Below, piece after piece: positions 11,879 to 23,506 of a stretch of DNA of 64,000 nucleotides. The notes beneath the pieces are model-generated. The model was not told where the DNA came from, did not search any database, and saw only the letters and a list, made by a program, of their open reading frames with translations. The stretch is from Lamellibrachia columna (taxonomy: Eukaryota > Annelida > Polychaeta > Sabellida > Siboglinidae): NCBI GenBank assembly GCA_963662155.1, contig OY759266.1, positions 61,278,911 through 61,342,910 on the forward strand, written 5' to 3'. Position 1 is the first letter of the stretch. Every line of letters begins with the position of its first letter. The position numbers and the translations under genes are program-made.

Positions 11879-13130
11879 CACACATGGCAGGGCCTACTGG
11901 GCTGTCTGCAGCCACACAGGCAGGGCCTACTGGGCTATCTGCAGCCACACATAGCAGGGCCTACTGGGCTGTCTGCAGCCACACATGGCAGAACCTACTG
12001 GGCTGTCTGCAGCCACAAATGACAGGACCTACTGGGCTGTCTGCAGCCACACATGGCAGAGCCTACTGGGCTGTCTGCAGCCACACATGGCAGAGCCTAC
12101 TGGGCTGTCTGCAGCCACACATGGCAGAGCCTACTGGGCTGTCTGCAGCCACACATGGCAGAGCCTACTGGGCTGTCTGCAGCCACACATGGCAGAGCCT
12201 ACTGGGCTGTCTGCAGCCACACATGGCAGAGCCTACTGGGCTGTCTGCAGCCACTCATGGCAGAGCCTACTGGGCTGTCTGCAGCCACACATGGCAGAGC
12301 CTACTGGGCTGTCTGCAGCCACACATGGCAGAGCCTACTGGGCTGTCTGCAGCCACACATGGCAGAGCCTACTGGGCTGTCTGCAGCCACACATGGCAGA
12401 GCCTACTGGGCTGTCTGCAGCCACACATGGCAGAGCCTACTGGGCTGTCTGCAGCCACACATGGCAGAGCCTACTGGGCTGTCTGCAGCCACACATGGCA
12501 GAGCCTACTGGGCTGTCTGCAGCCACACATGGCAGAGCCTACTGGGCTGTCTGCAGCCACACATGGCAGAGCCTACTGGGCTGTCTGCAGCCACACATGG
12601 CAGAGCCTACTGGGCTGTCTGCAGCCACACATGGCAGAGCCTACTGGGCTGTCTGCAGCCACACATGGCAGAGCCTACTGGGCTGTCTGCAGCCACACAT
12701 GGCAGAGCCTACTGGGCTGTCTGCAGCCACACATGGCAGAGCCTACTGGGCTGTCTGCAGCCACACATGGCAGAGCCTACTGGGCTGTCTGCAGCCACAC
12801 ATGGCAGAGCCTACTGGGCTGTCTGCAGCCACACATGGCAGAGCCTACTGGGCTGTCTGCAGCCACACATGGCAGAGCCTACTGGGCTGTCTGCAGCCAC
12901 ACATGGCAGAGCCTACTGGGCTGTCTGCAGCCACACATGGCAGAGCCTACTGGGCTGTCTGCAGCCACTCATGGCAGAGCCTACTGGGCTGTCTGCAGCC
13001 ACACATGGCAGAGCCTACTGGGCTGTCTGCAGCCACAAATGACAGGACCTACTGGGCTGTCTGCAGCCACACATGGCAGAGCCTACTGGGCTGTCTGCAG
13101 CCACAAATGACAGGACCTACTGGGCTGTCT
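11879..13130. repeat. 34-bp minisatellite, about 36 copies, highly homogeneous core
   Basis: Unit contains ACATGGCAGAGCCTACTGGG and CTGTCTGCAGCCAC. Each unit includes the stem GGCTG..CAGCC around TCTG, and a PstI-type CTGCAG. The core is nearly invariant while variants (ACAAATGACAGGACC, CCACTCATGG) lie toward both ends. The AAATGACAGGACC form near 12016 and 13036 is 1,020 bp (30 units) apart. All three plus frames are open although 34 is not a multiple of three. Confidence 0.95.
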
Positions 13131-13351
13131 GCCCTAGAATTCTCCATGCTGCAACCATCTGATTCACATACCACACATGCTTACACATAAGTACTAAGTA
13201 ACATGATTTAAATATAATATATAATTAATTAATTTAATCCCACTTTTATATTTTTAGTATCAACCATTGGGGGGGGGGGTCTACAGCACAGGACATCAAC
13301 TGTGTAGATAGTGACATCTTGTCAGACACCTGCCAACTGTCTTGTACTTAC
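13131..13351. other. intronic/downstream sequence of the minus-strand gene
   Basis: AT-rich with a G10 homopolymer near 13269-13278. On the minus strand it begins with the donor GTAAGT at 13351-13346, immediately after the coding exon. No further exon was identified. Confidence 0.5.
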
Positions 13352-15047
13352 CTATAAACATGAGTGACAGGGTGAGGAAGGTAGACCTCACTGACATGTG
13401 TATCGCCCCCAGTATGATTCCGGTGACAATACAGATGACCCCAAGCATGGCGAGCCCAAGAAGGACCCAGCGGAACTGCGTAACGACCGTGATACAGTGC
13501 AGACAACATAGACAGCCACAACATGTCTTGTCGTCATCGTCCAGGTGTGTTGTCTGTGACGGCTGTCGATGCCGGCGTTGTCGACTGCTCCGGGTCCGGG
13601 TCCGTGTCCGTGCAGCTTGGGGGCGTGCGTTTGCACCCTGCCGTGGGGAGCGGTGTTGATTCGGACGTACTGCGTATGGAGGCAGTAGGTGAGAGTTCAA
13701 GATGTCCGGCAAGGCCTCGTTGTTCCCGTGGTCACTGGGATGGCCAACACCCATTGGGGGCTGCGCCTGCAAGGCCTGCAGAGTCTCTGGCCGCATCAAG
13801 ATGTTCTCATGACCCTGTGAACTCAAGGCATCCAGCTGACCTCGTCGACTGGGATCAACAAGCTGTCTCACGTCACTGATGTTGATCATGATGTCAGACA
13901 CGTTCGATATAGGCCGCGGATAGGTAGCGCCCCGTGTGTTATCGTGTTCGGCCCTACCTGCCACGTGCTGCGAATGTCCTTCAGTATGTAGGGTAGATGC
14001 TCTGGCATGACTACTGACAGCTCTGTTACTTCCTGGCATGTTCTCTCTGTCTGACCCTGCTGTATTTTGTGCAGGCCTACTACTTCTTGACACACCAACA
14101 CTGGTCACAGTGCCAGCGCCATCAGCACTTACAGTCACTGCACTGACTGCTGGTCTGCTGTTACCCGACACACCATCTCTATTTGATGTCGCTTCATTAT
14201 TCACATGTCTGGCATTTCCTGAAGCAGTATTATTCGTCGGCTGACCATGTCCAGACCCACCGTCTCTGTTTGCGCCTGCCTGGTTACTTGCTGGCCTGCC
14301 AGCTGCTTGTCCCCTAGGTACACCTTGTCCACTAGGTACACCTTGTCCACTAGGTACACCTTGCCCCCTAGGTACACCTTGTCCACTAGGTACACCTTGT
14401 CCACTATGCTGATTTGCTTGAGCTGCATTATTTGTGGTTCTATTACTTCCAGACACACTACTAGTTGGCAGTGTCTGGGATGCAGCCGTCGTTGACTGGT
14501 TTATGCTATTACCAGCAGGGGGCCGTGAGGCCGACTCCGACTGAGATGTTACTACGGTGATGTACTTTCTTGTTGCGTCACTAGCATGCCCACTATTTGT
14601 TAAAGCACCGCCTCGACTTGTTTGCGTGACACCATTTGTTGGTCTGTTACTTCCTGAAGCGCCACCTGCTGGCAAAGCCTGTGGTGCAGCTGCCATTGAC
14701 TGGGTCCTGCTGCTGCCACCAGGGGTTTGAGCAGCCAACTCTGGGTGGGATGTCGTTGTGGCAACATGCTTGGGATGTGTACGTTTGTTACTGCCACTTC
14801 CCGAAGCACTGCCTCGATTCGCTTGTGCAGCATTATTTGAGGGTCTATTACTTCCTGAACCCCCACTTGCAGGCAAAGTCTGTGTGGCACCCACTGTTGA
14901 TTGGTTCCTACTGCTACCAGTAGGGGGGCGAACAGCAGATTCTGGATGCGTCGACACCGTGACGACATGCTTTGGTGGAGGTGGTTCGCTGCCAGCCCTC
15001 GTCTGGCGGAGCGGACCAGAGGGGGCGCCACCTGCTGCTGCGGCCAT
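13352..15047 (-). CDS. 5' coding exon of an unrecognised membrane protein with internal repeats
   Basis: Product family not recognised. The start is the ATG at 15047-15045: context GAACATGG is favourable and an in-frame TAA lies just upstream (15065-15063). The frame stays open for 565 codons plus one base to a strong donor (G|GTAAGT at 13352/13351), so the protein continues in exons not found here. Residues about 25-220 contain three ~66-residue imperfect modules, each with a [PR]K[HY]xxT start, a [ST]GSS/NS patch and SGSNR. Residues about 225-260 contain a GQGVP[SR] hexapeptide run, and later a looser SNRDGxSG repeat. An Arg-rich stretch (TRTRTRSSRQRRHR) precedes DDDDK and a Cys cluster (about 508-518, CCGCLCCLHC), possibly palmitoylated by analogy. 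A hydrophobic helix spans about W527-H550, and a second hydrophobic segment starts before the donor. The N-terminal half is Ser/Asn/Gly/Gln-rich and probably disordered. Codon-level divergence among modules argues for a real protein. Confidence 0.75.
14311..14406 (-). repeat. 18-bp in-frame tandem repeat encoding GQGVP[SR] hexapeptides
   Basis: About five copies of an 18-bp unit (CTAGGTACACCTTGTCCA on plus) lie inside the minus-strand exon and keep its frame. Variants convert Ser to Arg (CCC CCT versus CCA CT). Confidence 0.9.
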
Positions 15048-15576
15048 GTTCTCAATGACGTCTTAGATGTCACCTGCACAGAACACAGACATTGAGGACA
15101 ACTGTAGTTATATCCACCTTCATTGTAGCGGGGAGATGTACCACTGGCCTTCCTCCTCAAGGCTCACACTGTGTCAATAGGACTGGTTGCCCTGGCTGTG
15201 TCATGTTTGTCTAGCACCCCAGGGCATGTCATCTTATTGACACTTGTCACCAGCTGGAGTCTGAGGCTGGACATCTGGAGAGGACAGTGTCCAGGCAGCC
15301 TGTGGACATGTGCACTTGTCACCAGACACTTGACTACTGACAGGTGCCAATGGTCAGTGTTACCTACAACAAGAGGAGATCATGAGTCACAAGTCAGAAT
15401 GTCAAACATTCATTCTGAGTCTAAATATCCATTGTAGGTCAGAAACAAACCCAGCACAGTCTGAACACAAAGAAACTGATACAGACTAACACAAAATGTC
15501 ATAAACTCACCAAATATAATAAACATATGCAATGAGATTACAACAGAGCTAGCAAAACTGGCATTTATGGTTATTG
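15048..15576. other. upstream region of the minus-strand gene
   Basis: On the minus strand a TTCTGTGCAG acceptor-like sequence ends at 15074, which could begin the 5'UTR part of the coding exon at 15073. No separate upstream exon or promoter element could be supported. Confidence 0.4.
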
Positions 15577-16327
15577 CCAACACACAACTAACACCCTAAC
15601 ACCCAGGAGCAACGTGGACCAACACACAACTAACACCCTAACACCCAGGAGCAACGTGGACCAACACACAACTAACACCCTAACACCCAGGAGCAACATG
15701 GACCAACACACAACTAAAACCCTAACACCCAGGAGCAACATGGACCAACACACAACTAACACCCTAACACCCAGGAGCAACATGGACCAACACACAACTA
15801 AAACCCTAACACCCAGGAGCAACATGGACCAACACACAACTAACACCCTAACACCCAGGAGCAACGTGGACCAACATACAACTAAAACCCTAACACCCAG
15901 GAGCAACGTGGACCAACACACAACTAACACCCTAGAGCAACATGGACCAACACACAACTAAAACCCTAACACCCAGGAGCAACATGGACCAACACACAAC
16001 TAACACCCTAACACCCAGGAGCAACGTGGACCAACACACAACTAACACCCTAACACCCAGGAGCAACATGGACCAACACACAACTAAAACCCTAACACCC
16101 AGGAGCAACATGAACCAACACACAGCTAACATCCTAACACCCAGGAGCAACGTGGACCAACACACAGCTAACACCCTAACACCCAGGAGCAACATGGACC
16201 AACACACAACTAAAACCCTAACACCCAGGAGCAATGTGGACCAACACACAACTAACACCCTAACACCCAGGAGCAAGGTGGACCTACACACAACTAACAC
16301 CCTAACACCCAGGAGCAACGTGGACTA
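15577..16327. repeat. 42-bp minisatellite, about 18 copies
   Basis: Unit contains AACACCCTAACACCCAGGAG and CAACGTGGACCAACACACAACT. Variants alternate CAACGTGG/CAACATGG and AACACC/AAAACC. One truncated unit lacks ACACCCAGG near 15930. The 14-codon period leaves frames open on both strands. Confidence 0.95.
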
Positions 16328-17271
16328 ACGCCAAGGTGCATACACACATATACTGGGAAGATAGTAGGATGTAGTTCAAGTGTGTGCGTGCATGTGTGTA
16401 CGTGCTTGCATGTGTGCACGCATGTGCGTGCCACCTGATAATTCGAGTATATTAAGAAGACTGGAATTGTTCACCGAGACTTCACTAAATAGCAACTTGT
16501 ACACGCCCCATTACAATCATGCAATCACGCAACCACACACAACTATGGTCTGCTATCAAATAATGCATCCATTGGCCACTGCATAACATTCATAACAACA
16601 TCTGCCCTGGGGAAATGAACAAATGACATCAACCTCCTGTATACTGTGTCCAATATGTAGAGGGCAGCCTCTGTGCAGTGTCATCCACCCCCTGGACTCC
16701 TGGGTGGTGGGAAAGGCAGGGACAGATAGGTATCTGGAGAGCTCATATTCTTATGCTACTAAAGCATACTTCATCTGCAGAAGATGGTAGAAAGACTAGT
16801 GTAAAACAACAGGGAGTCCTTCAACTCCAGCTCAAACAATGCAGGTAAATCAGATATTGTTTTAATGTCTAAAAAAATTACATTTTCAAATCCTATGGGT
16901 AACCTAAAGTGATTATCAGACATCAATATTGTAGGTAGGAAAATTATGAAAACAGACCAGTGAATGAGAGGAATGCTATAAAAAGGGCTATAGGAGCAAT
17001 TTGAGCCAAGAACAGGAATATGATGAAATTACTGTAGCTATTTGCATATTTGACAGAGTAGGTTCTCATTTGACAAGGCAGCTTAATTTGTAGATAAAAT
17101 GAATTTGGAAATGAAATGACAATAATCCAACATGCAAACCATGTTACTGTTCTCGTCTGTGTCCCCGAAGTCCAGGGTGAAGCTGGCATCATTTTGTGAT
17201 CAATTTATTTGGCTTTAGTCACATTATGGACATTCAATAAGGAGAGAATGAAACGTAATATCAGAACAATT
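16328..17271. other. spacer with a TG/CG-rich microsatellite-like start
   Basis: Bases 16380-16432 are an alternating GTGTGCGTGCATG-type stretch. The remainder is single copy. An 82-codon minus-strand frame at 16944-17192 has hydrophobic runs but no family signature or clear splice boundaries, so it is not called as a gene. Confidence 0.45.
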
Positions 17272-17404
17272 CCATGAGAACATGTGCATGAGAACACTGG
17301 CATGAGAACATGTGCATGAGAACATGTGCATGAGAACATGTGCATGAGAACACTGGCATGAGAACATGTGCATGAGAACATGTGCATGAGAACATGTGCA
17401 TGAG
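17272..17404. repeat. 14-bp minisatellite, about 9 copies
   Basis: Unit CATGAGAACATGTG with a CATGAGAACACTGG variant about every fourth copy. It abuts the 51-bp array to the right. Confidence 0.9.
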
Positions 17405-17935
17405 AGAGCTCTAACACAACCATAGTTAGACAACATCCACACACGGTGACAGACAAGAACTCTAACACAACCATAGTTAGACAACATCCACACACGGTGA
17501 CAGACAAGAGCTCTAACACAACCATAGTTAGACAACATCCACACACGGTGACAGACAAGAGCTCTAACACAACCATAGTTAGACAACATCCACACACGGT
17601 GACAGACAAGAGCTCTAACACAACCATACTTAGACAACATCCACACACGGTGACAGACAAGAGCTCTAACACAACCATAGTTAGACAACATCCACACACA
17701 GTGACAGACAAGACCTCTAACACAACCATAGTTAGACAACATCCACACACAGTAACAGACAAGAGCTCTAACACAACCATAGTTAGACAACATCCACACA
17801 CAGTGACAGACAAGAGCTCTAACACAACCATAGTTAGACAACATCCACATACAGTAACAGACAAGAGCTCTAACAGAACTATAGTTAGACAACATCCACA
17901 TACAGTGACAAACAGCGCAGGTGTTGTCAAAGACT
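17405..17935. repeat. 51-bp minisatellite, about 10 copies
   Basis: Unit contains GAGCTCTAACACAACCATAG, TTAGACAACATCCACACACG and GTGACAGACAA. Two variants (ACACGGTGACAG; ACACAGTAACAG) are segregated left to right. The period is 17 codons, so frames stay open on both strands. Confidence 0.95.
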
Positions 17936-18200
17936 GAGGCAATCAGTGACCGAAGCAAGTAGACAGCAACTAACGTAAGTGGCAGTCCATAGAGTCTGAC
18001 AGGTGAATTACCTGGGGTTGCCACAGGCTGCTGCCTCAACAGTATCTTATTTACCAATCTTACCATCAATAGCAATATGACTGAATGCAGGCAAGACCTG
18101 GTGTATTTCTCATTTACAACTGAGACAGGTGGTGCCTGAGTGTAAGGCACAATTACTGACTTTCAATTAGCACTCCCAATTATCTCTGGACAGCTTCATG
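17936..18200. other. single-copy segment
   Basis: No supported gene. A minus-strand frame continues from the 51-bp array through this segment, with donor-like CCCCAG|GTAATT near 18016, but no acceptor or family similarity was recognised. Confidence 0.35.
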
Positions 18201-18288
18201 GCCAGAGATGGGAGGGGGCTTCCCCACCCCAATCACATTGTGGGTAGAGATGAGAGGGGGCTGCCCCACCCCAATCACACACCCTTTG
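18201..18288. repeat. two-copy ~45-bp tandem duplication
   Basis: Two copies of AGAGATGRGAGGGGGCTKCC followed by CCACCCCAATCACA. Confidence 0.85.
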
Positions 18289-19487
18289 ATCTGGAGACAA
18301 TAGACCCACTGACATTTTATCCTGTTTATGTAACACTTAAACTGATGATTGCAGTTCTCTAAGAAGATTGCAAACCAATTGTATACTTACCCTAATCTGG
18401 GCAACCCTGTGCTGTAACAACAGGAGGATTATGTGGTACAAGTCTCAGTATCTTATTTCAAAAAGAATATATATATATATATATTATACTTTTTGACTTC
18501 AAGGTTAAACCATGACCATGGCAAGCACATTAAAAATCTGAGCTTCAATGCTCGCTCATACGTACTTAAAGTGTAGTAGTTTTTTAATGGAACATAACAC
18601 TCACAAGACGTGGCAATAACTGTCACATACAGTGATTCATCTCTACAGATCAGTTGTTGAACAGTTGAAACCTGCCTGACCTGCCAAGTTGGTGGAACAC
18701 ACATACGTCACAAAACCAACTCATTCTTATTCACATGGTTGAAGTAACTTAAACGCAGCCAACAATCATCTATTGACACATTGTGAGTCACTGTAGCAAA
18801 ATCATGTCTTTAAACATAAAAACACAATCTGAATACGACACATGAGCAAAGTGTTCGATTCAGTATTGTCTTGAAATGAAGAGGGATAAAGAATTTGGAG
18901 TTCGTAAAAAGAGCAGACAGCGGATACTGAAGAGAAGTAAGCTGACAGGTTTGCCATGCACAGATCATAAGCCAGCCAGTGTTTACAAGGACCCCCTGTC
19001 ATTCAGGCACTCATGTGACCCCAGTCTCCATGCACTGTTGACACTGTGACACTAGCTGAAAGCACCATGAAAGGAAACCTTAAAAGTGTCATGCTTCATT
19101 TCCTGAGTCCCTACTGTGTGCGTTCAAGTGTGACTGCAGTCTGATTCACATGCATGAATCACTGGGGCCACTGGGCTGGGTGTGATCTTGCACTGGGAGA
19201 AGGAGCAACACCCACAAGATAATTACTCCAGTCTATATCACTGTTCACACTGAAACACACACCTTCTCTCTCTAGTCGCATTCATTATTCTTGTTGAAAT
19301 CTGATGCCACTAGTATCCCTGTAAGATGCTGGCTCTTTGTACAAATCATGTGTTACTTAGTCTAGATGAAATCATCAGGCAAACAATAAAATTATTTCTG
19401 ACTGCGACCAGTTGAAATTAAATGAAAAAACAAAGAAAGTGGCTCCGCATCTACAGGTATGTGTAGAATGACATATGGCTATTCACA
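18289..19487. other. single-copy AT-rich spacer with short AT microsatellite
   Basis: An (AT)n run lies at about 18468-18484. No exon or mobile element was recognised on either strand. Confidence 0.45.
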
Positions 19488-20738
19488 TGTGATGTAACAA
19501 CAGGAGGACTATGTCTATGTGACACAAGTGATGTAACAACAGGAGGACTATGTATATGTGACACAAGTGATGTAACAACAGGAGGACTATGTATATGTGA
19601 CACAAGTGATGTAACAAGAGGAGGACTATGTCTATGTGACACAAGTGATGTAACAACAGGAGGACTATGTATATGTGACACAAGTGATGTAACAACAGGA
19701 GGACTATGTCTATGTGGCACAAGTGATGTAACAACAGGAGGACTATGTCTATGTGACACAAGTGATGTAACAACAGGAGGACTATGTCTATGTGGCACAA
19801 GTGATGTGACAACAGGAGGACTATGTGGCACAAGTGTTGTAACAAGAGGAGGACTATGTCTATGAGGCACAAGTGATGTAACAAGAGGAGGACTATGTCT
19901 ATGTGGCACAAGTGTTGTAACAACAGGAGGACTATGTCTATGTGGCACAAGTGTTGTAACAACAGGAGGACTATGTCTATGTGGCACAAGTGATGTAACA
20001 ACAGGAGCACTATGTGGCACAAGTGTTGTAACAAGAGGAGGACTATGTCTATGTGGCACAAGTGTTGTAACAAGAGGAGGACTATGTCTATGTGGCACAA
20101 GTGTTGTAACAACAGGAGGACTATGTCTATGTGGCACAAGTGATGTAACAAGAGGAGGACTATGTCTATGTGGCACAAGTGATGTAACAACAGGAGCACT
20201 ATGTGGCACAAGTGTTGTAACAAGAGGAGGACTATGTCTATGTGGCACAAGTGATGTAACAAGAGGAGGACTATGTCTATGTGGAACAAGTGATGTAACA
20301 ACAGGAGGACTATGTCTATGTGACACAAGTGATATAACAACAGGAGGACTATGTCTATGTGACACAAGTGTTGTAACAACAGGAGGACTATGTGGCACAA
20401 GTGATGTAACAACAGGAGGACTATGTCTATGTGGCACAAGTGATGTAACAACAGGAGCACTATGTGGCACAAGTGTTGTAACAAGAGGAGGACTATGTCT
20501 ATGTGGCACAAGTGATGTAACAAGAGGAGGACTATGTCTATGTGGAACAAGTGATGTAACAACAGGAGGACTATGTCTATGTGACACAAGTGATATAACA
20601 ACAGGAGGACTATGTCTATGTGACACAAGTGTTGTAACAACAGGAGGACTATGTGGCACAAGTGATGTAACAACAGGAGGACTATGTCTATGTGGCACAA
20701 GTGTTGTAACAACAGGAGGACTATGTCTAGTAATATTC
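19488..20738. repeat. 39-bp minisatellite, about 33 copies with 30-bp short units
   Basis: Unit contains AAGTGATGTAACAACAGGAG and GACTATGTCTATGTGGCAC; shorter units lack TCTATGTGG (9 bp), keeping a multiple of three. The rare GTGATATAACAACA variant recurs about 261 bp apart (near 20331 and 20592) inside a duplicated block. The two longest minus-strand frames here are consequences of the 13-codon period. Confidence 0.95.
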
Positions 20739-20880
20739 CTAAAAGAAAGAAAGTAAGAGACTGCGGCATGCCTACCTGGTGACAGACAGGAGTGACATAC
20801 GGGGTGACAGACAGGGGTGCAGGGCTGAAACCTGAGAACTGACCAACTAGGCAAGTTCATATTAATTCGAAAAAATGTGC

Positions 20881-20887
<7 letters not shown>

Positions 20888-20948
<61 letters not shown>
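20888..20948. repeat. (AT)n microsatellite
   Basis: About 30 uninterrupted AT dinucleotides. Confidence 0.95.
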
Positions 20949-20950
<2 letters not shown>

Positions 20951-22124
20951 ATAATCTTAAAGTATTTTTTGCATTTTCACAGTTTTCCAAGTACTTTTAC
21001 ATGTTTGAACAGTATTTGCTTTTGAAAATGTACTTGTATAATTAAAACATATTTCAAATGCCTGTCTTCATGTGATTATATGTTATGAATACTTTGGATC
21101 TAGACATAACAGATGATTATTTCAACAGTTTGCTGAGTATCATTTGTCCACATAGCCTCACTCTGAAAGGAAGTATCAGTCATAAACACTTAGCTATTAT
21201 GCAACTTTAAATAAACAACAGCAGAGGTAGCTGTCTACGCCACTAAACACTGGTTTCTTATATTGAGCCTGGGAGATTAGCCACAGACTTAACTTCTCTT
21301 TGGTTACATGAAAGGAGAATCTGTAAAGCAGCTGGACAGATTACAACTTACTCATACATACTGCAACAAAACAAGCAGTTACTGATAATGTGATTTAATG
21401 CGTTATTTCAATAATGCTAGAATTATTCAAACACATTCCACCCAATGCAAATTTGTATAGTTTGAACTTAGAACGAAATAAAACTAAAATAAATAAATGT
21501 CAATAATCATGAATTGGAATCTAACTTTTAAGTTTGCATTCACATTAGCACACATTCCAATTAAACCATAATGACATGTTCATTCTCATGTGCTAAGTAG
21601 ACCAATCCTCATTTTTCCTTTCATTGTTGTTTATTATACAAAGTTCTGACAAGGATGTATTCATTTGGTTTGTTTGGATAACAATTAATTTTGGTAGGCA
21701 ATATGTAGGGATGTTCTGGTAACTGGGCATTACAGGTGAACGCTACGTAGAAAATGCAGATTTGAAACACCTGAACAGGACATGTTGAAAATAACCCAAC
21801 TTGGCGCAAATTACAATGCAAGTGATGGTTGTGCACAATCACACAGCTACTGGGTGTGTTAATAGATCAGCCTTAGAGCTTCAACCAAGTCACCAGAACA
21901 AAATGTCTGCTTAGGAAAGACAAGAGTTCTACTATGAAATGATGCATGCATATAGCATTTATAGAAATACGAGGAGGGTCATTTCCCAGATCTTGAAATG
22001 TTTACTTTAGTAGTTTAAAAAACAGGAAGCTGCCCAGTAGATTTTCTTGGAGTATCTAACTAATTTCAAGGGTTTTTGTTATGAAAAATGTATGATTTTT
22101 ATTTCATTTTACATTTCATTAATA
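20949..22124. other. single-copy AT-rich intergenic sequence
   Basis: No exon, RNA gene or repeat recognised. A 73-codon minus-strand frame (21621-21842) has no recognisable similarity. Confidence 0.45.
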
Positions 22125-22740
22125 CAGTCAAACTTGGCTTAGCAGACACCTGCCCATAACATACACCTGCTCATAATGGACACTTTTGAAAGTCCTGAAT
22201 GATTTCCTATTAGTTTGCACTGTCTGCTAACTGCCCATAGTGGCCACCTGGCCAATGTGGACAACGAATATGGATTCAACCATTCATAGTCACCCTGCTG
22301 TTTGCAGACAGCTCAAAGTGCATTGACAATCGCACTAACTTCACTACATGTGTATTCTGTGTAATAAATCATTAATAAATTTAAAAAATTGGTCCAAATA
22401 ATTGATTGTAAGTTTTTTGTCGAGCTATAACGTTTTTATAATAAATAGGTAATAATTTTATACTTGTGCATGGTCATTGTCAAATAACTTTAGAAATATA
22501 CATATAAGAATGATTGTAAACTTAAAATATGTATTTATTTCATTTTAATAAGATTCCAGATATCCTTGAAGAATGACATTTTTGACGATCTGGTCCTGGA
22601 ATTTCTCCAAAAGCACCATTCCAGAATTATCAAGTCTACGAAGACGAACACAATGACTTTGCGACACAAAGTTGATAATCAGGATCACCGCCAGCAGTCT
22701 AAATATTCATGCATTTGCTTCTTTTAGCCATCAAAGCAAG
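22125..22740 (+). mobile_element. degenerate pogo/Tigger-like DNA transposon relic
   Basis: Begins after TA with CAGTCAAACTTGGCTTAGC, then GACACCTGCCCATAAC and ACACTTTTGAAAGTCC. This matches the 5' end of the better preserved element at 49366. Later pieces (GACTTTGCGACACAAAGTTGA; GCTTCTTTTAGCCATCAAAG, near 22650-22735) match internal parts of that element. No open transposase remains, and the 3' end was not located. Confidence 0.7.
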
Positions 22741-23405
22741 TTATTCACTCAAATAGAAACTCAGATAAGTTTGTTATTATGAATGTAAATAATCTAAGAG
22801 ATCATAGACTCAAAGTAAGACATTAAATAATCGGCAAGAAATAAAAAATTATGTAAGTATAACATATAAAGCCATAATAATTACAAATGTGGGGCGTGGT
22901 GGTCATGTGGTAGGGTGGCGGACTGTCGGTCAAAGGGACCAACGTTCAAAACCACCTGTTGTGGACTTAGTTCGCCTCATAGAGCTGGCGATCTCAATAT
23001 CTAAACTCACTATACTATCAGATGTAAAGAGAGTATCTCATCAAGCATCAAACCAAGTTTGTAAAGCCTGAATTAACATTGGACTAAATATGTAAATTTA
23101 TGTAAGGCTAATTAGCAGCCTTGCCAATGCTCACGGATTTTTGTAAGTGTGATGCTTGAGTGACAACAAGGCCAAGCTAGATTTTACAGTGCGAAAGTAA
23201 ACAATAACCTAGCTTAGTCCTAGAGTCTAGACTTATCTGAGATTGTAGAATGGATAAGATTTCTCTATCAACATTTGGTACCCAACATTTAATCTGCTGG
23301 TAACATTGTCAGTAATATGAAGCAATACGATTGTTTGTATTCGTTACACAAGACAATTGTTTCATTTCGCTGCTACTAATTAGGCATACTAATAACTAGG
23401 CGTAA
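22741..23405. other. region upstream of CRLF3 with a possible tRNA-related SINE
   Basis: Bases about 22888-22955 have A-box-like TGGTCATGTGGTAGGG and B-box-like CGTTCAAAACC at plausible spacing, suggesting the head of a tRNA-derived SINE. No complete cloverleaf can be drawn, so it is not called a tRNA. The remainder is AT-rich and presumably holds the CRLF3 promoter, but no core element could be assigned. Confidence 0.35.
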
Positions 23406-23506
23406 ACCTGTGACTGTGTCGAGTATGTGGTCGATACGGACCCGTCGATACTGGAGACGGCCAGGCAGCTAGCGGAGTCGCTGGCCGCAGCGCCAGAATC
23501 GCGGAA
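23406..23506 (+). CDS. CRLF3: CRLF3 exon 1 (5' end unresolved)
   Basis: The frame encoding TDPSILETARQLAESLAAA then PESR ends at AA|GTAACG (donor GT 23507-23508) in phase 2, exactly what exon 2 requires. It resembles the vertebrate N-terminal helix rich in E/L/A. The region is CpG-rich, unlike its surroundings. The frame is closed upstream by TAA at 23403-23405 and contains no ATG. The only nearby ATG (23425) is in another frame and stops after 15 codons. An upstream exon, a non-AUG start or a one-base assembly error could explain this; the coding start given is simply the first base after the stop. Confidence 0.65.

Noticed and set aside
11884..13190. Three long open frames in the 34-bp array
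   Set aside because: All three frames are open because the repeat unit lacks stops; the frames encode permutations of the same peptides.
15577..16327. Telomere-like sequence (CCCTAACACCC)
   Set aside because: The motif occurs once per 42-bp unit and is not a pure TTAGGG or CCCTAA tract; it is an ordinary minisatellite.
16944..17192. Hydrophobic minus-strand frame of 82 codons as a downstream or upstream exon of the minus-strand gene
   Set aside because: It lies upstream of that gene's start and lacks clear acceptor and donor sites in phase; hydrophobicity follows from T-rich codons.
17205..18150. Minus-strand frames through the 51-bp array
   Set aside because: Period of 17 codons; the unique part (17936-18150) has no recognisable similarity and no matched splice borders.
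19451..20860. 469- and 428-codon minus-strand frames (HSPPVVTS-type and HLCHIDIVLLLL-type repeats)
   Set aside because: Both derive from the 39-bp unit, one hydrophobic by accident. No signal peptide, splice context or divergence pattern supports a protein.
22888..22955. tRNA gene
   Set aside because: A- and B-box-like words are present but no acceptor stem or anticodon arm can be drawn; a SINE head is more likely.
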